Assembly (NCBI GenBank): GCA_937895715.1
Contig: CALBLZ010000035.1
Span: forward strand, 1 to 18,900
DNA from: an uncultured Candidatus Berkelbacteria bacterium
Lineage (GTDB): Bacteria; Patescibacteriota; UBA1384; CAILIB01
DNA: 18,900 nt
Direction of reading: 5' to 3'
Part shown: piece after piece, positions 6,929 to 14,570 of the stretch
Numbering within the stretch: position 1 is the stretch's first letter
Layout: each line of letters begins with the position of its first letter
The notes under the pieces: generated by a model
The model's database searches: none
What the model was told of the DNA's origin: nothing
What the model saw: the letters and a program-made list of their open reading frames with translations, nothing else
Position numbers and translations under genes: made by a program

Positions 6929-7792
6929 ATGGCACGGAGCATCGACAGCATCTCAAAGAAAAAAAAGGAAGCAGATCTTCCTGAGCAGCCTCAAGAAGCG
7001 GCTTCTTCTAAACCAACAGAAGTAATCGAGGCTATTCCTGCTGAAAAGCCGGTTGAAGGTGCCCCAGAAGAAAAACCTGTGGAAGCGAGTGCGGATAAGC
7101 AGGTAGAAGCGGTTGCTCCAGCAACGACAGATCCCGCAGCGGAAGCAAAACCCGAAGATAAACCCGCAGAATCTGCACCTGCACCAGAAGCTCCTACAGA
7201 AGCCGGTGCTGCACCGACACAAGAGGCACCTGCCGGAACTGACGAGGACAGTTTTGAGAAACTGTTTCCCGAACCAAGCGTGATTGTAGAAGGTCCACCA
7301 ACTTGGGTCTGGTGGGTTCTCCTTGTTATCGGGGCAAGCATTCTTGGATTCCTTGCGTTCGACCTTACCCGTCAGCGCATTGATAGTTGGCTCCAAATCA
7401 GTAGTCCAAGCCCTACAGCAAGCGCGGAAGGAGAAGCGACGCCTACGCCAACCTCTACAACCGAAGCGAGCGCAACCCCAACTGCTACAGCCACACCAAC
7501 TGCTACACCAGAAATTACTGCAAAGGATAAAATTACACTCCGAGTTCTCAACGGCACCAGAATTGGCGGCGCTGCAGGCACGGCTAGAGATACCCTCGTA
7601 AAGGCGGGTTTTGTGGTTCGAACGACCGGAAACGCTAAGAATCAAACCTACACAACAAGCTACGTATATTACCAAGCAGGTAAAAAGGCTGAGGCAGAGC
7701 TGGTTGCTGCATCACTGAGCACCTACAGTCCCGTTGTGGAAGAATCCACACTGGCGGACCCAGATATGATCCTTGTTGTAGTTGCTAAGTAG
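6929..7792 (+). CDS. Single-pass membrane protein with LytR_C domain
   Basis: The protein has a roughly 120-residue cytoplasmic tail rich in Glu, Pro and Ala (KPVEGAPEEKPVEAS-type repeats). A membrane helix follows near residues 124-145 (WVWWVLLVIGASILG), then a Thr/Pro linker made of TPTATP units (about 158-198). The last domain (about 201-287) matches LytR_C: ITLRVLNGTRIGGAAGTARDTL, then a Val-rich strand, a YYQAGKKAEAELVAASL segment and a terminal DMILVVVAK strand. LytR_C normally follows the LytR-CpsA-Psr catalytic domain, which is absent here, so this is a stand-alone copy with a probable binding role at the cell surface. It follows the GH18-like gene by 14 bp. A TATACT at 6897-6902, inside the upstream gene, could be an additional promoter. 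Confidence 0.8.
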   Translation: MARSIDSISKKKKEADLPEQPQEAASSKPTEVIEAIPAEKPVEGAPEEKPVEASADKQVEAVAPATTDPAAEAKPEDKPAESAPAPEAPTEAGAAPTQEAPAGTDEDSFEKLFPEPSVIVEGPPTWVWWVLLVIGASILGFLAFDLTRQRIDSWLQISSPSPTASAEGEATPTPTSTTEASATPTATATPTATPEITAKDKITLRVLNGTRIGGAAGTARDTLVKAGFVVRTTGNAKNQTYTTSYVYYQAGKKAEAELVAASLSTYSPVVEESTLADPDMILVVVAK

Positions 7793-7794
7793 TT

Positions 7795-8916
7795 ATGCAG
7801 CCCTACTGGAACGCTACGCTACGTTTTGCACGAGCTCACTGGATTGTACTTACTGGCGCCGGCGTTGTTTTAATAGCAGGGATTATTACACTCGTACTCT
7901 TTACTGACCACCGAGATGTAGAGGTAATTTGTAGTGGCCCTAACTGCCCTGGAGCCGAATTCTCCCCAACACCAACCGCCACCCCAACAGCTACCCCTCG
8001 ATTGGTTCCATCACTCCTCGATGGGTCAATGGTAACGCCTGGCGCTGATGCCCTGCGCCCTCTCAGCGTAATGATCGAAAACCACCCTGAGGCCCGGCCA
8101 CAGTCTGGCTTATCAAGTGCTGGACTCGTGTTTGAGGCAATTGCTGAAGGTGGCATTACACGGTTCCTGGCTGTTTATACCGACCCTCGCCAAGCGGTAA
8201 AAGTTGGACCAGTACGAAGTGCTCGGGTCTACTATGTTCAGCTTGCTACAGAGCTCAGCGCTTTTTACGCACACGCAGGAGGCAATATTCACGCACTCGA
8301 TCTCATCAAGCGAACAGATGTATACGACATTGACGGCCTCTCCTTTGGCCCACCAACCTTTGTCCGCGACACCAGCCGCGGTGTAGCCTCCGAACATACC
8401 CTGTACAGCTCAACGGAGAAGCTTTGGGCATATGCAATCGAGCAAAGAAAGTGGCCCACCAACGCCGACTTTGCGCCGTGGCTCTTCACCGACGACGCAG
8501 GGGAGGGGAACCGTGGCGTATCTCAGACCGTTGATGTAGCCTTTTCCACCGCCGAGTATAACGTCTCGTGGAATTACGAGCCGACAAGTAACAGCTACGT
8601 AAGAAGCATGGCCGGGAAACTCCACGTAGATGCCAACACTAATACCCCAATTACCGCAAAAAACCTTGTTACCCAAACGGTAACAAGGAGTGTACTCGAT
8701 ACAAAAAGTGGCACAACCATCTGGCAATTTGCGCTCACCGGAAGCGGTAAGGCAAATGTGTACCAAAATGGCAGAGTCATTGAAGCCACATGGAGGAAAG
8801 ACGGAAACGGACGAACCCGTTACTACGATACCGCAAGCGGTAAAGAGATTGAGTTCGTCCGTGGTGTAACCTGGGTAATGCTTACGCACCCCGATACAAC
8901 AATTTCCGTACGTTAG
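7795..8916 (+). CDS. DUF3048 (YerB-like) membrane-anchored extracytoplasmic protein
   Basis: DUF3048 proteins, such as Bacillus YerB, are surface proteins without an established reaction. Here residues 16-37 form an N-terminal membrane helix (IVLTGAGVVLIAGIITLVLF) rather than a lipoprotein signal with lipobox. A short TPTATPTATP linker near residue 61 follows. The DUF3048 core starts near residue 83 with RPLSVMIENHPEARPQSGL, then GLVFEAIAEGGITRFLAVY and KVGPVRSARVYY, which are signatures of the family. The C-terminal part (from about 240) contains the VSWNYEP segment, GKANVYQNGRVIEATW and a closing GVTWVMLTHPD strand typical of the second DUF3048 domain. The gene starts two bases after the LytR_C stop and shares its linker type, so the two probably act together at the envelope. 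Its stop overlaps the stop of the convergent transglycosylase gene. Confidence 0.82.
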   Translation: MQPYWNATLRFARAHWIVLTGAGVVLIAGIITLVLFTDHRDVEVICSGPNCPGAEFSPTPTATPTATPRLVPSLLDGSMVTPGADALRPLSVMIENHPEARPQSGLSSAGLVFEAIAEGGITRFLAVYTDPRQAVKVGPVRSARVYYVQLATELSAFYAHAGGNIHALDLIKRTDVYDIDGLSFGPPTFVRDTSRGVASEHTLYSSTEKLWAYAIEQRKWPTNADFAPWLFTDDAGEGNRGVSQTVDVAFSTAEYNVSWNYEPTSNSYVRSMAGKLHVDANTNTPITAKNLVTQTVTRSVLDTKSGTTIWQFALTGSGKANVYQNGRVIEATWRKDGNGRTRYYDTASGKEIEFVRGVTWVMLTHPDTTISVR

Positions 8917-9713
8917 TCGTGGTAGAACTTAAGGTAGGCACCGGTTTTATACACGGTCCACGGGTTCCAGTTTATACCATTTCCTGAGATGCGAGCTGAA
9001 ACTTGGAGGTTGATTTCAGGATCATAGAGATCTGAAAGCTTGCTCACTTTGTTGTAGTGTGACGGCCAGTTAACCTGACAGAGACCGTGGTCATTGGTGC
9101 GGCTAACCGCATTTGGGTTCAAACCACTTTCGGCTGTACAGATGGCACGAGCCATTTTCCAGTTAGCACCGAAGTACTTTTGGAAGAGGGCGTCGTAGTT
9201 ACCAGAAACTGGAGCCTGCTTTACAGGAGCAACCCTAGCAACCGCTTTAACGGCAGCTGCGGCGGCCTCAGCGGCCTTTGCAGCTTGTGCTGCTTTTTCT
9301 TGCTCAGCCTTAAGCGCGGCCTCCTTGGCCACTTGCTCAGCAAGGGCTTCGGAACGGCTAACACCAACTTCAACAGAAGCAAGTGTTGGCTGCTCGCTCA
9401 CGATAGGTGAAGCAAGTGCAGCTACGTCTTGATCGAAGATAAGGTTTACCTTTGAGTATGTGCCCCCCGCTAATACAAGCGGGTAGCTACTCAAAGGATC
9501 GCTATCCTCACCACCCAGAAGTTCTGGGGTAGTGTGTGCAGCGGCAGAAACTGGAGCCGGTAGTGTAAGGAAGCGAATGGCAATAGTTACCATGGCTACC
9601 CGGCGAGTTACTGTAGAGTGTATACGCAAAGGTTTTGAACCGAGCGTGTCGAGTTTGGCCCGCAGGACTGCAGCTGAGCGCTGCGCGCCACGGGCTATAC
9701 GATTGAAAATCAT
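8913..9713 (-). CDS. Secreted lysozyme-like lytic transglycosylase (SLT fold)
   Basis: Lytic transglycosylases cleave peptidoglycan glycan strands outside the membrane. The catalytic fold is in the last 75 residues: Glu195 in ICTAESGLNPNAVS (the E-S signature), then DHGLCQVNWPSHYN (family G-L-x-Q-I/V) and an NPWTVYKTGAYLKFY end, as in SLT and resuscitation-promoting-factor-like domains. A basic N-terminus and hydrophobic stretch ending APVSAAA near residue 58 look like a signal peptide. Residues about 118-165 are an Ala/Glu/Lys-rich helix, probably a coiled-coil spacer. Cys192 and Cys211 flank the catalytic site and could form a disulfide. It is convergent with the DUF3048 gene and overlaps it by the stop codons only, which fits a shared envelope neighbourhood but separate transcription. 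Confidence 0.85.
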   Translation of the reverse strand: MIFNRIARGAQRSAAVLRAKLDTLGSKPLRIHSTVTRRVAMVTIAIRFLTLPAPVSAAAHTTPELLGGEDSDPLSSYPLVLAGGTYSKVNLIFDQDVAALASPIVSEQPTLASVEVGVSRSEALAEQVAKEAALKAEQEKAAQAAKAAEAAAAAVKAVARVAPVKQAPVSGNYDALFQKYFGANWKMARAICTAESGLNPNAVSRTNDHGLCQVNWPSHYNKVSKLSDLYDPEINLQVSARISGNGINWNPWTVYKTGAYLKFYHD

Positions 9714-9722
9714 ACGAGTGTT

Positions 9723-9752
9723 ACCTTACCACATTTGGGGGTTATTTGTCAA
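9723..9752 (-). promoter_or_regulatory. Promoter of the transglycosylase gene
   Basis: On the minus strand TTGACA (9752-9747) and TAAGGT (9728-9723, preceded by TGG as an extended -10) are 18 bp apart. The -10 ends nine bases before the ATG at 9713, giving a leader of at most a few bases. Confidence 0.6.
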
Positions 9753-9817
9753 TGCTGTAGCCCAATACTTAGGATTGATTTATGCACCTTCTACAGGTTA
9801 AATTTTACGCGAAAGCG

Positions 9818-9826
9818 TGATAGCAT
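9818..9826 (+). promoter_or_regulatory. Extended -10 promoter of the metalloprotease gene (leaderless)
   Basis: TGATAGCAT is an extended -10 (TGn plus TAGCAT at 9821-9826) six bases before the ATG at 9833. Just upstream ACGC-GAAA-GCGT (9807-9818) is a small inverted repeat. The 119-bp gap is shared with the divergent transglycosylase promoter. Confidence 0.5.
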
Positions 9827-9832
9827 ACAGGT

Positions 9833-10303
9833 ATGATTCGGCACAAAAAAACAGACCTTTTGGAGCTCCCACGCAGCGCTTTACGGAACAATGCCTGGCT
9901 AGCGGAACGAATGCATATACTGCATCAGGCCCATTTTTCAGATGTACAGATTCGAAACAAACTGTTTGTACGGTTTGGGCGAAAGAGTAGGGGGCGCTTT
10001 GGCAGTATCATTGCCTACCCAGAGCCTGACTACATACTTCCAGTTACCTACATCACCATAAACGGGCTGTTTCGGGATCCTGGCGTACCTGAGTACGTAA
10101 TCGAGGGGACACTGCTTCACGAGTTTGCCCACTATACCCACGGATTTCACTCGCCACACCCCCGGCGGTATGAGCACCCTCACAAGGGCAATGTAGTGAA
10201 TAAAGAAATAATTGCTCGGGGCGGGGGCGATATACTCAAGCACCAGAAGAAGTGGATAAAAGAAGATTACAAAAAGTATCTCCAGTTTCGTGGAATGCTC
10301 TAG
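9833..10303 (+). CDS. Putative zinc metalloprotease (HExxH zincin, SprT/WLM-like)
   Basis: The HExxH zinc motif is His96-Glu97-Phe-Ala-His100 in GTLLHEFAHYTHGF, preceded by an aliphatic strand and helix (YITINGLFRDPGVPEYVIEGT) as in SprT, WLM and YgjP-type minimal proteases. Several histidines follow (HSPHPRRYEHPHKG), one of which may be the third ligand. The C-terminus is Lys-rich (KHQKKWIKEDYKKYLQF) and could bind nucleic acid. The length of 156 aa fits this group. There is no signal peptide or membrane segment, so it acts in the cytoplasm. It has its own leaderless promoter and precedes the rpsU operon without an obvious terminator. The substrate is unknown; the family assignment within zincins is tentative. 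Confidence 0.7.
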   Translation: MIRHKKTDLLELPRSALRNNAWLAERMHILHQAHFSDVQIRNKLFVRFGRKSRGRFGSIIAYPEPDYILPVTYITINGLFRDPGVPEYVIEGTLLHEFAHYTHGFHSPHPRRYEHPHKGNVVNKEIIARGGGDILKHQKKWIKEDYKKYLQFRGML

Positions 10304-10307
10304 TATC

Positions 10308-10336
10308 TTGTCAGGGCACGGTGAATCAGCTACTAT
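10308..10336 (+). promoter_or_regulatory. rpsU operon promoter
   Basis: TTGTCA (10308-10313) and TACTAT (10331-10336) are 17 bp apart. The start is predicted near 10343, leaving a leader of about 24 nt that ends in CCCTCC directly before the ATG. There is no Shine-Dalgarno sequence. Confidence 0.7.
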
Positions 10337-10366
10337 AGCATCTGATTTACATTCATAAGTCCCTCC

Positions 10367-10558
10367 ATGATTGTTACTCGTAAGGAACGCGAAACCAACC
10401 AGCAGGTTCTTCGTCGCTTCAATCGCGCAGCTCAGGCAGATCAGCTACTTAAGAAGGCTCGCGACAACCGACACTTTGTTAAAGAACCAAACCGCTTCTT
10501 CCGTCGCATGGCCGCTCTTCGTAAAGAAGTGCTACGCCGCACCAAGCAGTGGTATTAA
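10367..10558 (+). CDS. rpsU: Small ribosomal subunit protein bS21
   Basis: bS21 sits on the 30S platform near the 3' end of 16S rRNA and helps initiation. The 63-aa product has the expected size and the strongly basic helical pattern: VLRRFNRAAQADQLLKKARDNRHFVKEPNRFFRRMAALRK, matching the family's R-R-F-K-R start, the R-x-R/H-x-F-x-K-P turn and an Arg/Lys-rich end. It heads a cluster with yqeY nine bases downstream, then ybeY and dgkA, an order common in bacteria. Its leader carries CCCTCC against the ATG, the sequence of the anti-Shine-Dalgarno itself rather than its partner, which is notable for a protein that acts next to that site. Confidence 0.9.
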   Translation: MIVTRKERETNQQVLRRFNRAAQADQLLKKARDNRHFVKEPNRFFRRMAALRKEVLRRTKQWY

Positions 10559-10567
10559 GCTATCACT

Positions 10568-11014
10568 ATGTCAGCACTCGCTGACCAGCTTACAGCAGAT
10601 CTAAAAGAAGCAATGCGCGCGCAGGACGAGTTCCGCGTGGGCGTTTTGCGTATGGTTAAGTCTGAGCTCAAAAACCAAGAAATTGCCGCAGGAGCTGTGC
10701 TTGCCGATGATCAGGTACTCGCAATCGTGCGAAAAGAGGTAAAGAAGCGCCGCGAAACAGCCGAAGTATATACCAAAGCAGGCTCCACAGACCGCGCTAC
10801 CCACGAAACCACCGAAGCTGAGCTACTCGAGAAATACCTACCTACAGCACCAGCATTCGAGCTGGTGGTTGCAAAAGCAACAGAGCTCTTTGCTACCGGT
10901 GAGTACCCAGTCCAGCAACGAGGCATTCTCATTAAGGCTGTAGTAGAGGCGTTTCCAGGAACCGTTGATGGCAGCCTTGCAGCCAAAGCTGTTGGTGCCG
11001 TCCTAGCACAGTAA
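10568..11014 (+). CDS. yqeY: GatB/YqeY domain protein
   Basis: YqeY proteins resemble the tail domains of the GatB subunit of tRNA-dependent amidotransferase; their own role is not settled. The 148-aa sequence shows the standard features: a helical N-terminal half (LTADLKEAMRAQDEFRVGVLRMVKSELKNQEI) with the L-x-x-D-L-K-x-A-M-x-x-x-D start, a KRRETAEVY segment and ETTEAELLEKYLPTAP. The C-terminal helical domain ends in the GTVDGSLAAKAVGAVL segment that the family shares with GatB. The gene sits nine bases after rpsU and one base before ybeY, so all are probably read from the rpsU promoter. A TGGTATTAA at 10550-10558 could serve as a weak internal extended -10. Confidence 0.88.
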   Translation: MSALADQLTADLKEAMRAQDEFRVGVLRMVKSELKNQEIAAGAVLADDQVLAIVRKEVKKRRETAEVYTKAGSTDRATHETTEAELLEKYLPTAPAFELVVAKATELFATGEYPVQQRGILIKAVVEAFPGTVDGSLAAKAVGAVLAQ

Positions 11015-11015
11015 C

Positions 11016-11477
11016 ATGGCGTTCACGTTCGATTACTCCACCAAGGCACGTCTTCTCATCTCCGAGAAAGAGCGTGTTCTTTTAAAGCAGACATACGACG
11101 AGGCAGTAATTCTTGAGGCGTCGTTTGTTATTGACGTCACCGTGCTCAGCCCAGAAGAAATGCGCGAACTCAACCGTGACACACGATCAATCGACAAAGC
11201 AACCGATGTGCTGAGTTACCCCGTATTCACCAGCATCTATCAAATTCCACTCCAGCATATTCCAGAGGTGGCTCTCGGTAGCATTGTAATCTGTCCAGAC
11301 TACGCAAACGAGCAGGGGACGCCCCTCATCGAGTTAATCCATCATGGGGTACTCCACCTGTTCGGTTACGATCACGAGGAGCGTCAAGAAGAGTGGGATG
11401 CTAACGAAAAGGGTATACTTGAGAAAGCACACCAACTCGGGCTTCCTCTCAAGGGCCTGGCTAACCTCTACCTATGA
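11016..11477 (+). CDS. ybeY: Endoribonuclease YbeY, rRNA maturation factor
   Basis: YbeY is a zinc endoribonuclease involved in 16S rRNA 3'-end maturation and ribosome quality control. The zinc motif H-x3-H-x5-H is His110, His114 and His120 in LIHHGVLHLFGYDHEE. The upstream segment LSPEEMRELNRDTRSIDKATDVLSYPV is the other family signature (L-N-x-x-x-R-x-x-D-x-x-T-D-V-L-S-F/Y). The length of 153 aa is typical. It starts one base after the yqeY stop, and its TGA overlaps the dgkA ATG in an ATGA. Placement near bS21, which binds close to the 16S 3' end, ties two proteins of that region into one transcript. Confidence 0.95.
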   Translation: MAFTFDYSTKARLLISEKERVLLKQTYDEAVILEASFVIDVTVLSPEEMRELNRDTRSIDKATDVLSYPVFTSIYQIPLQHIPEVALGSIVICPDYANEQGTPLIELIHHGVLHLFGYDHEERQEEWDANEKGILEKAHQLGLPLKGLANLYL

Positions 11478-11845
11478 CTCGCTTTAGCTACCGCAAGTTT
11501 TTCGCCAGCTTCAAATACGCCATTCGCGGCCTGGTACGACTGATTCAAACCGAGCAGAACGCCAAAGTTCACCTCGCCGCTGCAGTTGTACTTGGAATCA
11601 GCTCTGTAATCTTTGAAATTCCTCGCGTTGAGCTGGCAGTTCTCTTTTTCTCTGTAGTTCTGGTTTTTGCCATCGAAATCATCAATACCGCTGTAGAAAA
11701 GCTACTTGATGTTGTTCACCCCCAAAATCACGCAACCATTGAATATGTTAAGGACGCGCTAGCTGGCGCAGTCCTGATTGCAGCAGTGATCGCCTTTGTT
11801 GTAGGGTTCCTGGTGTTCTACCCGCATATTCGTGATCTGTTCTAG
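11474..11845 (+). CDS. dgkA: Diacylglycerol/undecaprenol kinase
   Basis: This small integral membrane kinase phosphorylates diacylglycerol or, in many Gram-positive-type bacteria, undecaprenol to recycle the cell-wall carrier lipid. The 123-aa product has an amphipathic N-terminus (FKYAIRGLVRLIQTEQNAKVHL, with the conserved E-x-N-x-x-x-H), three membrane helices (about 34-50, 53-70 and 95-117) and the catalytic signature Glu68-I-I-Asn71-T-A-V-Glu75-K-L-L-D. It overlaps ybeY by four bases. A role in undecaprenyl phosphate supply fits the peptidoglycan-related genes nearby, but substrate choice cannot be read from sequence. No clear terminator follows; the ftsA promoter lies 27 bp after the stop. 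Confidence 0.92.
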   Translation: MTRFSYRKFFASFKYAIRGLVRLIQTEQNAKVHLAAAVVLGISSVIFEIPRVELAVLFFSVVLVFAIEIINTAVEKLLDVVHPQNHATIEYVKDALAGAVLIAAVIAFVVGFLVFYPHIRDLF

Positions 11846-11871
11846 TAAGAATTCTCAGATTTAGATTCCTG

Positions 11872-11900
11872 TTGTCAGGTGGGTGTAACCTCGGTATACT
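11872..11900 (+). promoter_or_regulatory. ftsA promoter (leaderless)
   Basis: TTGTCA (11872-11877) and TATACT (11895-11900) are 17 bp apart. The -10 ends seven bases before the ATG at 11908. The TTG of the -35 box could be misread as an upstream start codon in the same frame; the promoter argues against it. Confidence 0.75.
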
Positions 11901-11907
11901 GGACTAT

Positions 11908-13146
11908 ATGAGTCAACGGAATATCGTCGTCGGGATTGATGTCGGCAGCACCAAGGTTGCCACAGTTATCGGGCAACTTCAGCCCAACTCTATAGATATT
12001 ATTGGTGTAGGATTTGCGCCTTCTAACGGGCTCCGAAAAGGAATGGTTGTTGATATCGAAGAAACCGTTTCTTCAATCTCAGCCTCCCTCGAAGAAGCTG
12101 AGCGCATGAGCGGCCTTCCGGTTACGGAGGCTGTTATTAGTGTTGGTGGCGTGCACATTCAAGCAACCTCGTCTCGCGGCATTGTTGCGGTATCCAACCA
12201 AAATGGAGAAATCCACGATAACGACCTTATCCGTGTTCTAGACGCTGCAAAGTCGGTAAGCGTTCCACCTAACCGTGAAATTCTTCACGCAATTCCTCGT
12301 AAATACTCCGTCGACGGACAGGGAGACATCAAAGATCCAGCCGGCATGACTGGTATTCGCCTAGAAGTTGATACGCAGGTAATCAGCGGTGCTACTGCAT
12401 CGGTTAAGAACCTCGGTAAGTGCCTTTCTCAGGCAGGTGTATCAGTTACCGATATGGTTTTCACACCACTGGCCTCCGCTCGAGCGCTGCTTACTAAGCG
12501 CCAGATGGAAATCGGAGTTGCCTTGGTTGATATCGGCGGCGGCACCACCAGCTTTGCTATCTACGAAGAAGGGGACATCCTGCATGCTGGCGTTCTACCA
12601 GTTGGTGCTACCCACATTACTAACGATATTGCGATTGGGTTACGAACCTCTATCGACACAGCCGAGGTTGTTAAGGTTAAGCATGGCAACGCTATGCCAG
12701 ACCGTGTTAACCCCGATGCCGAAATCGACCTCTCCAAGATTAATAAGCACGATGAGGGCACTGCAAACCTAAAGTATGTAAGTGAAATCATCGAAGCCCG
12801 TCTCAACGAGATTCTCATCATGGTACGAGACGAAATTCGAAATGTTGGTCGTGATGGCATGCTCCCAGCGGGAATCGTCCTCACAGGCGGCGGGGCGAAA
12901 CAAGAAGGCTTGGTAGACTTAGCCAAGCACACGCTCAGGTTGCCAGCCCAGGTTGGACAGCTTACGCACGATGTTTCAGGTATGGTTGACAACATTTCTG
13001 ACCCTATGTATTCTGCAAGTGTCGGCCTGATGCTTTGGGGTCTGGAAGCCGCAAACACACATGGGCAGTCGAAGGGCACCGGCTCGCTCAAGATTGGCTC
13101 CGCTTTCTCCAAAGTTAAAGGTGTTTTCAAGCATATTCTCCCGTAA
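11908..13146 (+). CDS. ftsA: Cell division protein FtsA
   Basis: FtsA is the actin-like protein that tethers FtsZ to the membrane at the division site. The 412-aa product begins with the ATPase phosphate-1 loop (NIVVGIDVGSTKVATVIG). The phosphate-2 loop is in VALVDIGGGTTSFAIYEEG and the adenosine motif in GIVLTGGGAKQEGLVDLA. The 1C subdomain region with VISVGGVHIQATSSRG is also recognisable. The last 15 residues (SAFSKVKGVFKHILP) form the expected amphipathic membrane-targeting helix. I chose the ATG at 11908 over the in-frame TTG at 11872 because the latter lies inside the -35 box and FtsA homologues start near the phosphate-1 loop. ftsZ follows after 21 bp. Confidence 0.95.
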   Translation: MSQRNIVVGIDVGSTKVATVIGQLQPNSIDIIGVGFAPSNGLRKGMVVDIEETVSSISASLEEAERMSGLPVTEAVISVGGVHIQATSSRGIVAVSNQNGEIHDNDLIRVLDAAKSVSVPPNREILHAIPRKYSVDGQGDIKDPAGMTGIRLEVDTQVISGATASVKNLGKCLSQAGVSVTDMVFTPLASARALLTKRQMEIGVALVDIGGGTTSFAIYEEGDILHAGVLPVGATHITNDIAIGLRTSIDTAEVVKVKHGNAMPDRVNPDAEIDLSKINKHDEGTANLKYVSEIIEARLNEILIMVRDEIRNVGRDGMLPAGIVLTGGGAKQEGLVDLAKHTLRLPAQVGQLTHDVSGMVDNISDPMYSASVGLMLWGLEAANTHGQSKGTGSLKIGSAFSKVKGVFKHILP

Positions 13147-13167
13147 TAGTACCGTAGCTCAATCCTC

Positions 13168-14565
13168 ATGATGAACCGAACGAGCGGGGCGCGAAGCAGT
13201 AGCTTCACCCCACAACATAACCCATCTGGCCCAGATGGCTTTGCGGTAATAAAGGTTGTTGGTGTTGGTGGTGGCGGAGGCAACACTGTTAACCGCATGA
13301 TTCACTCCAAAATGCGCGGAGTGGAATTTGTTGCAATTAACACAGATGCACAGGCACTCAACAACAACGATGCTGCCCTCAAAATTCAAATTGGTAAGGA
13401 TACCACACGCGGCCTAGGCTCAGGCGCAGACCCAGAAGTTGGTCGTCGCTCCGCAGAAGAAAACAAAGAGGAAATCTACGAAACGCTCAAGGGCGCTGAT
13501 ATGGTCTTTGTAACCTGTGGTATGGGTGGCGGAACCGGAACCGGCGCATCTCCTTTTGTGGCTGAAATCGCTCGCGAACTCGGCGCACTTACCGTAGGTG
13601 TTGTTACCAAGCCATTCGCATTCGAAGGCCAGCGCCGTCGCAAGGTTGCAGAACTCGGTATCCAAGACCTTAAAGAAAAGGTTGATACCCTCATCACCAT
13701 TCCAAACGATCGCCTTCTTCAAGTTATCGATAAAAAAACCAGCCTATTCGATGCCTTTGGTGTCGTAGACGACGTTCTTCGTCAGGGTGTACAGGGTATT
13801 TCCGACCTCATTACTCTCCCTGGTATTATCAACCTCGACTTTGCAGATGTAAAAGCTGTTATGCAAGATGCCGGCTCAGCCCTTATGGGTATTGGCCGTG
13901 CCTCTGGCGATAACCGTGCCATAGAAGCAGCCCGTTCTGCTATCGAGAGCCCTCTCCTTGAGCTCACTATCGACGGAGCAAAGGGTATTCTCTTCTCAAT
14001 CGCTGGTGGCACCGATCTCGGTATGTACGAAATCGACGAAGCCGCTAAAGCCATTACCGAAGCAGCCGATCCTGACGCCAACATCATCTTTGGTACCATT
14101 ATTGATGAAACCATGCAGGGTGAGGTAAAGATCACCGTTGTGGCAACAGGCTTCGAAAACGACGGTTCACGCCAAGGCCTCCGTCGCGGACCATACGGCG
14201 GCATGCTCGGTAACCCAGCTCCATCTGCTTCAACCCTGCAGCGCCCAATAACCCAAGATCCGTATCCACAAACCTACCAGCAGCCAGAGCCTCCTATGCA
14301 GGCACCTCAGCAGCAACAGGGGATGGATCTCTACGATGATCAGCCACGACTCCCACAGCGCGGCAGCTTCATTCAGCGCAACCTTGGTGGCCTACGCCCG
14401 CAGCAACCTCAGCCTCAAGCGCCAATCGAAGAGCCAGCGGATATCGATGTCCCAGCCTACCTACGCAATGGTCGCGCCTCGCAACCACAGCAGCAGCCAG
14501 GGCAACCTGAACAAGACGACAACGATTTCGACGTTCCTGGGTTTGTTCGCCGCAAAGTCAAATAG
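13168..14565 (+). CDS. ftsZ: Cell division protein FtsZ with two C-terminal peptide motifs
   Basis: FtsZ is the tubulin-like GTPase that forms the division ring. The GTP-binding signature is C117[10 protein letters not shown], preceded by N58-T-D-A-Q-A-L, with the catalytic T7 loop at N222-L-D-F-A-D227. A Pro/Gln-rich disordered linker runs from about residue 345. The tail carries two copies of the partner-binding peptide: D425-I-D-V-P-A-Y-L-R433 and D453-F-D-V-P-G-F-V-R-R462, followed by KVK. Most FtsZ have one (D-I-P-x-F-L-R). The length of 465 aa is long because of the linker. Two ATGs stand in tandem (13168 and 13171); I took the first. CCTC directly precedes the start and no Shine-Dalgarno sequence is seen. 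It is probably co-transcribed with ftsA. Confidence 0.96.
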   Translation: MMNRTSGARSSSFTPQHNPSGPDGFAVIKVVGVGGGGGNTVNRMIHSKMRGVEFVAINTDAQALNNNDAALKIQIGKDTTRGLGSGADPEVGRRSAEENKEEIYETLKGADMVFVTCGMGGGTGTGASPFVAEIARELGALTVGVVTKPFAFEGQRRRKVAELGIQDLKEKVDTLITIPNDRLLQVIDKKTSLFDAFGVVDDVLRQGVQGISDLITLPGIINLDFADVKAVMQDAGSALMGIGRASGDNRAIEAARSAIESPLLELTIDGAKGILFSIAGGTDLGMYEIDEAAKAITEAADPDANIIFGTIIDETMQGEVKITVVATGFENDGSRQGLRRGPYGGMLGNPAPSASTLQRPITQDPYPQTYQQPEPPMQAPQQQQGMDLYDDQPRLPQRGSFIQRNLGGLRPQQPQPQAPIEEPADIDVPAYLRNGRASQPQQQPGQPEQDDNDFDVPGFVRRKVK

Positions 14566-14570
14566 AACTC

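Noticed and set aside
6953..7675. 240-aa minus-strand frame opposite the LytR_C gene
   Set aside because: It is rich in Cys, Phe and Arg in a pattern created by the complementary strand of Glu/Pro/Ala/Thr codons; the plus-strand protein has clear domains.
11872..11907. Upstream TTG start for FtsA
   Set aside because: The TTG is part of the -35 hexamer TTGTCA, and family members start close to the phosphate-1 loop.
12561..13298. 245-aa minus-strand frame opposite ftsA/ftsZ
   Set aside because: It lies opposite well-conserved FtsA and FtsZ sequence, has no recognisable features and spans the intergenic start region.
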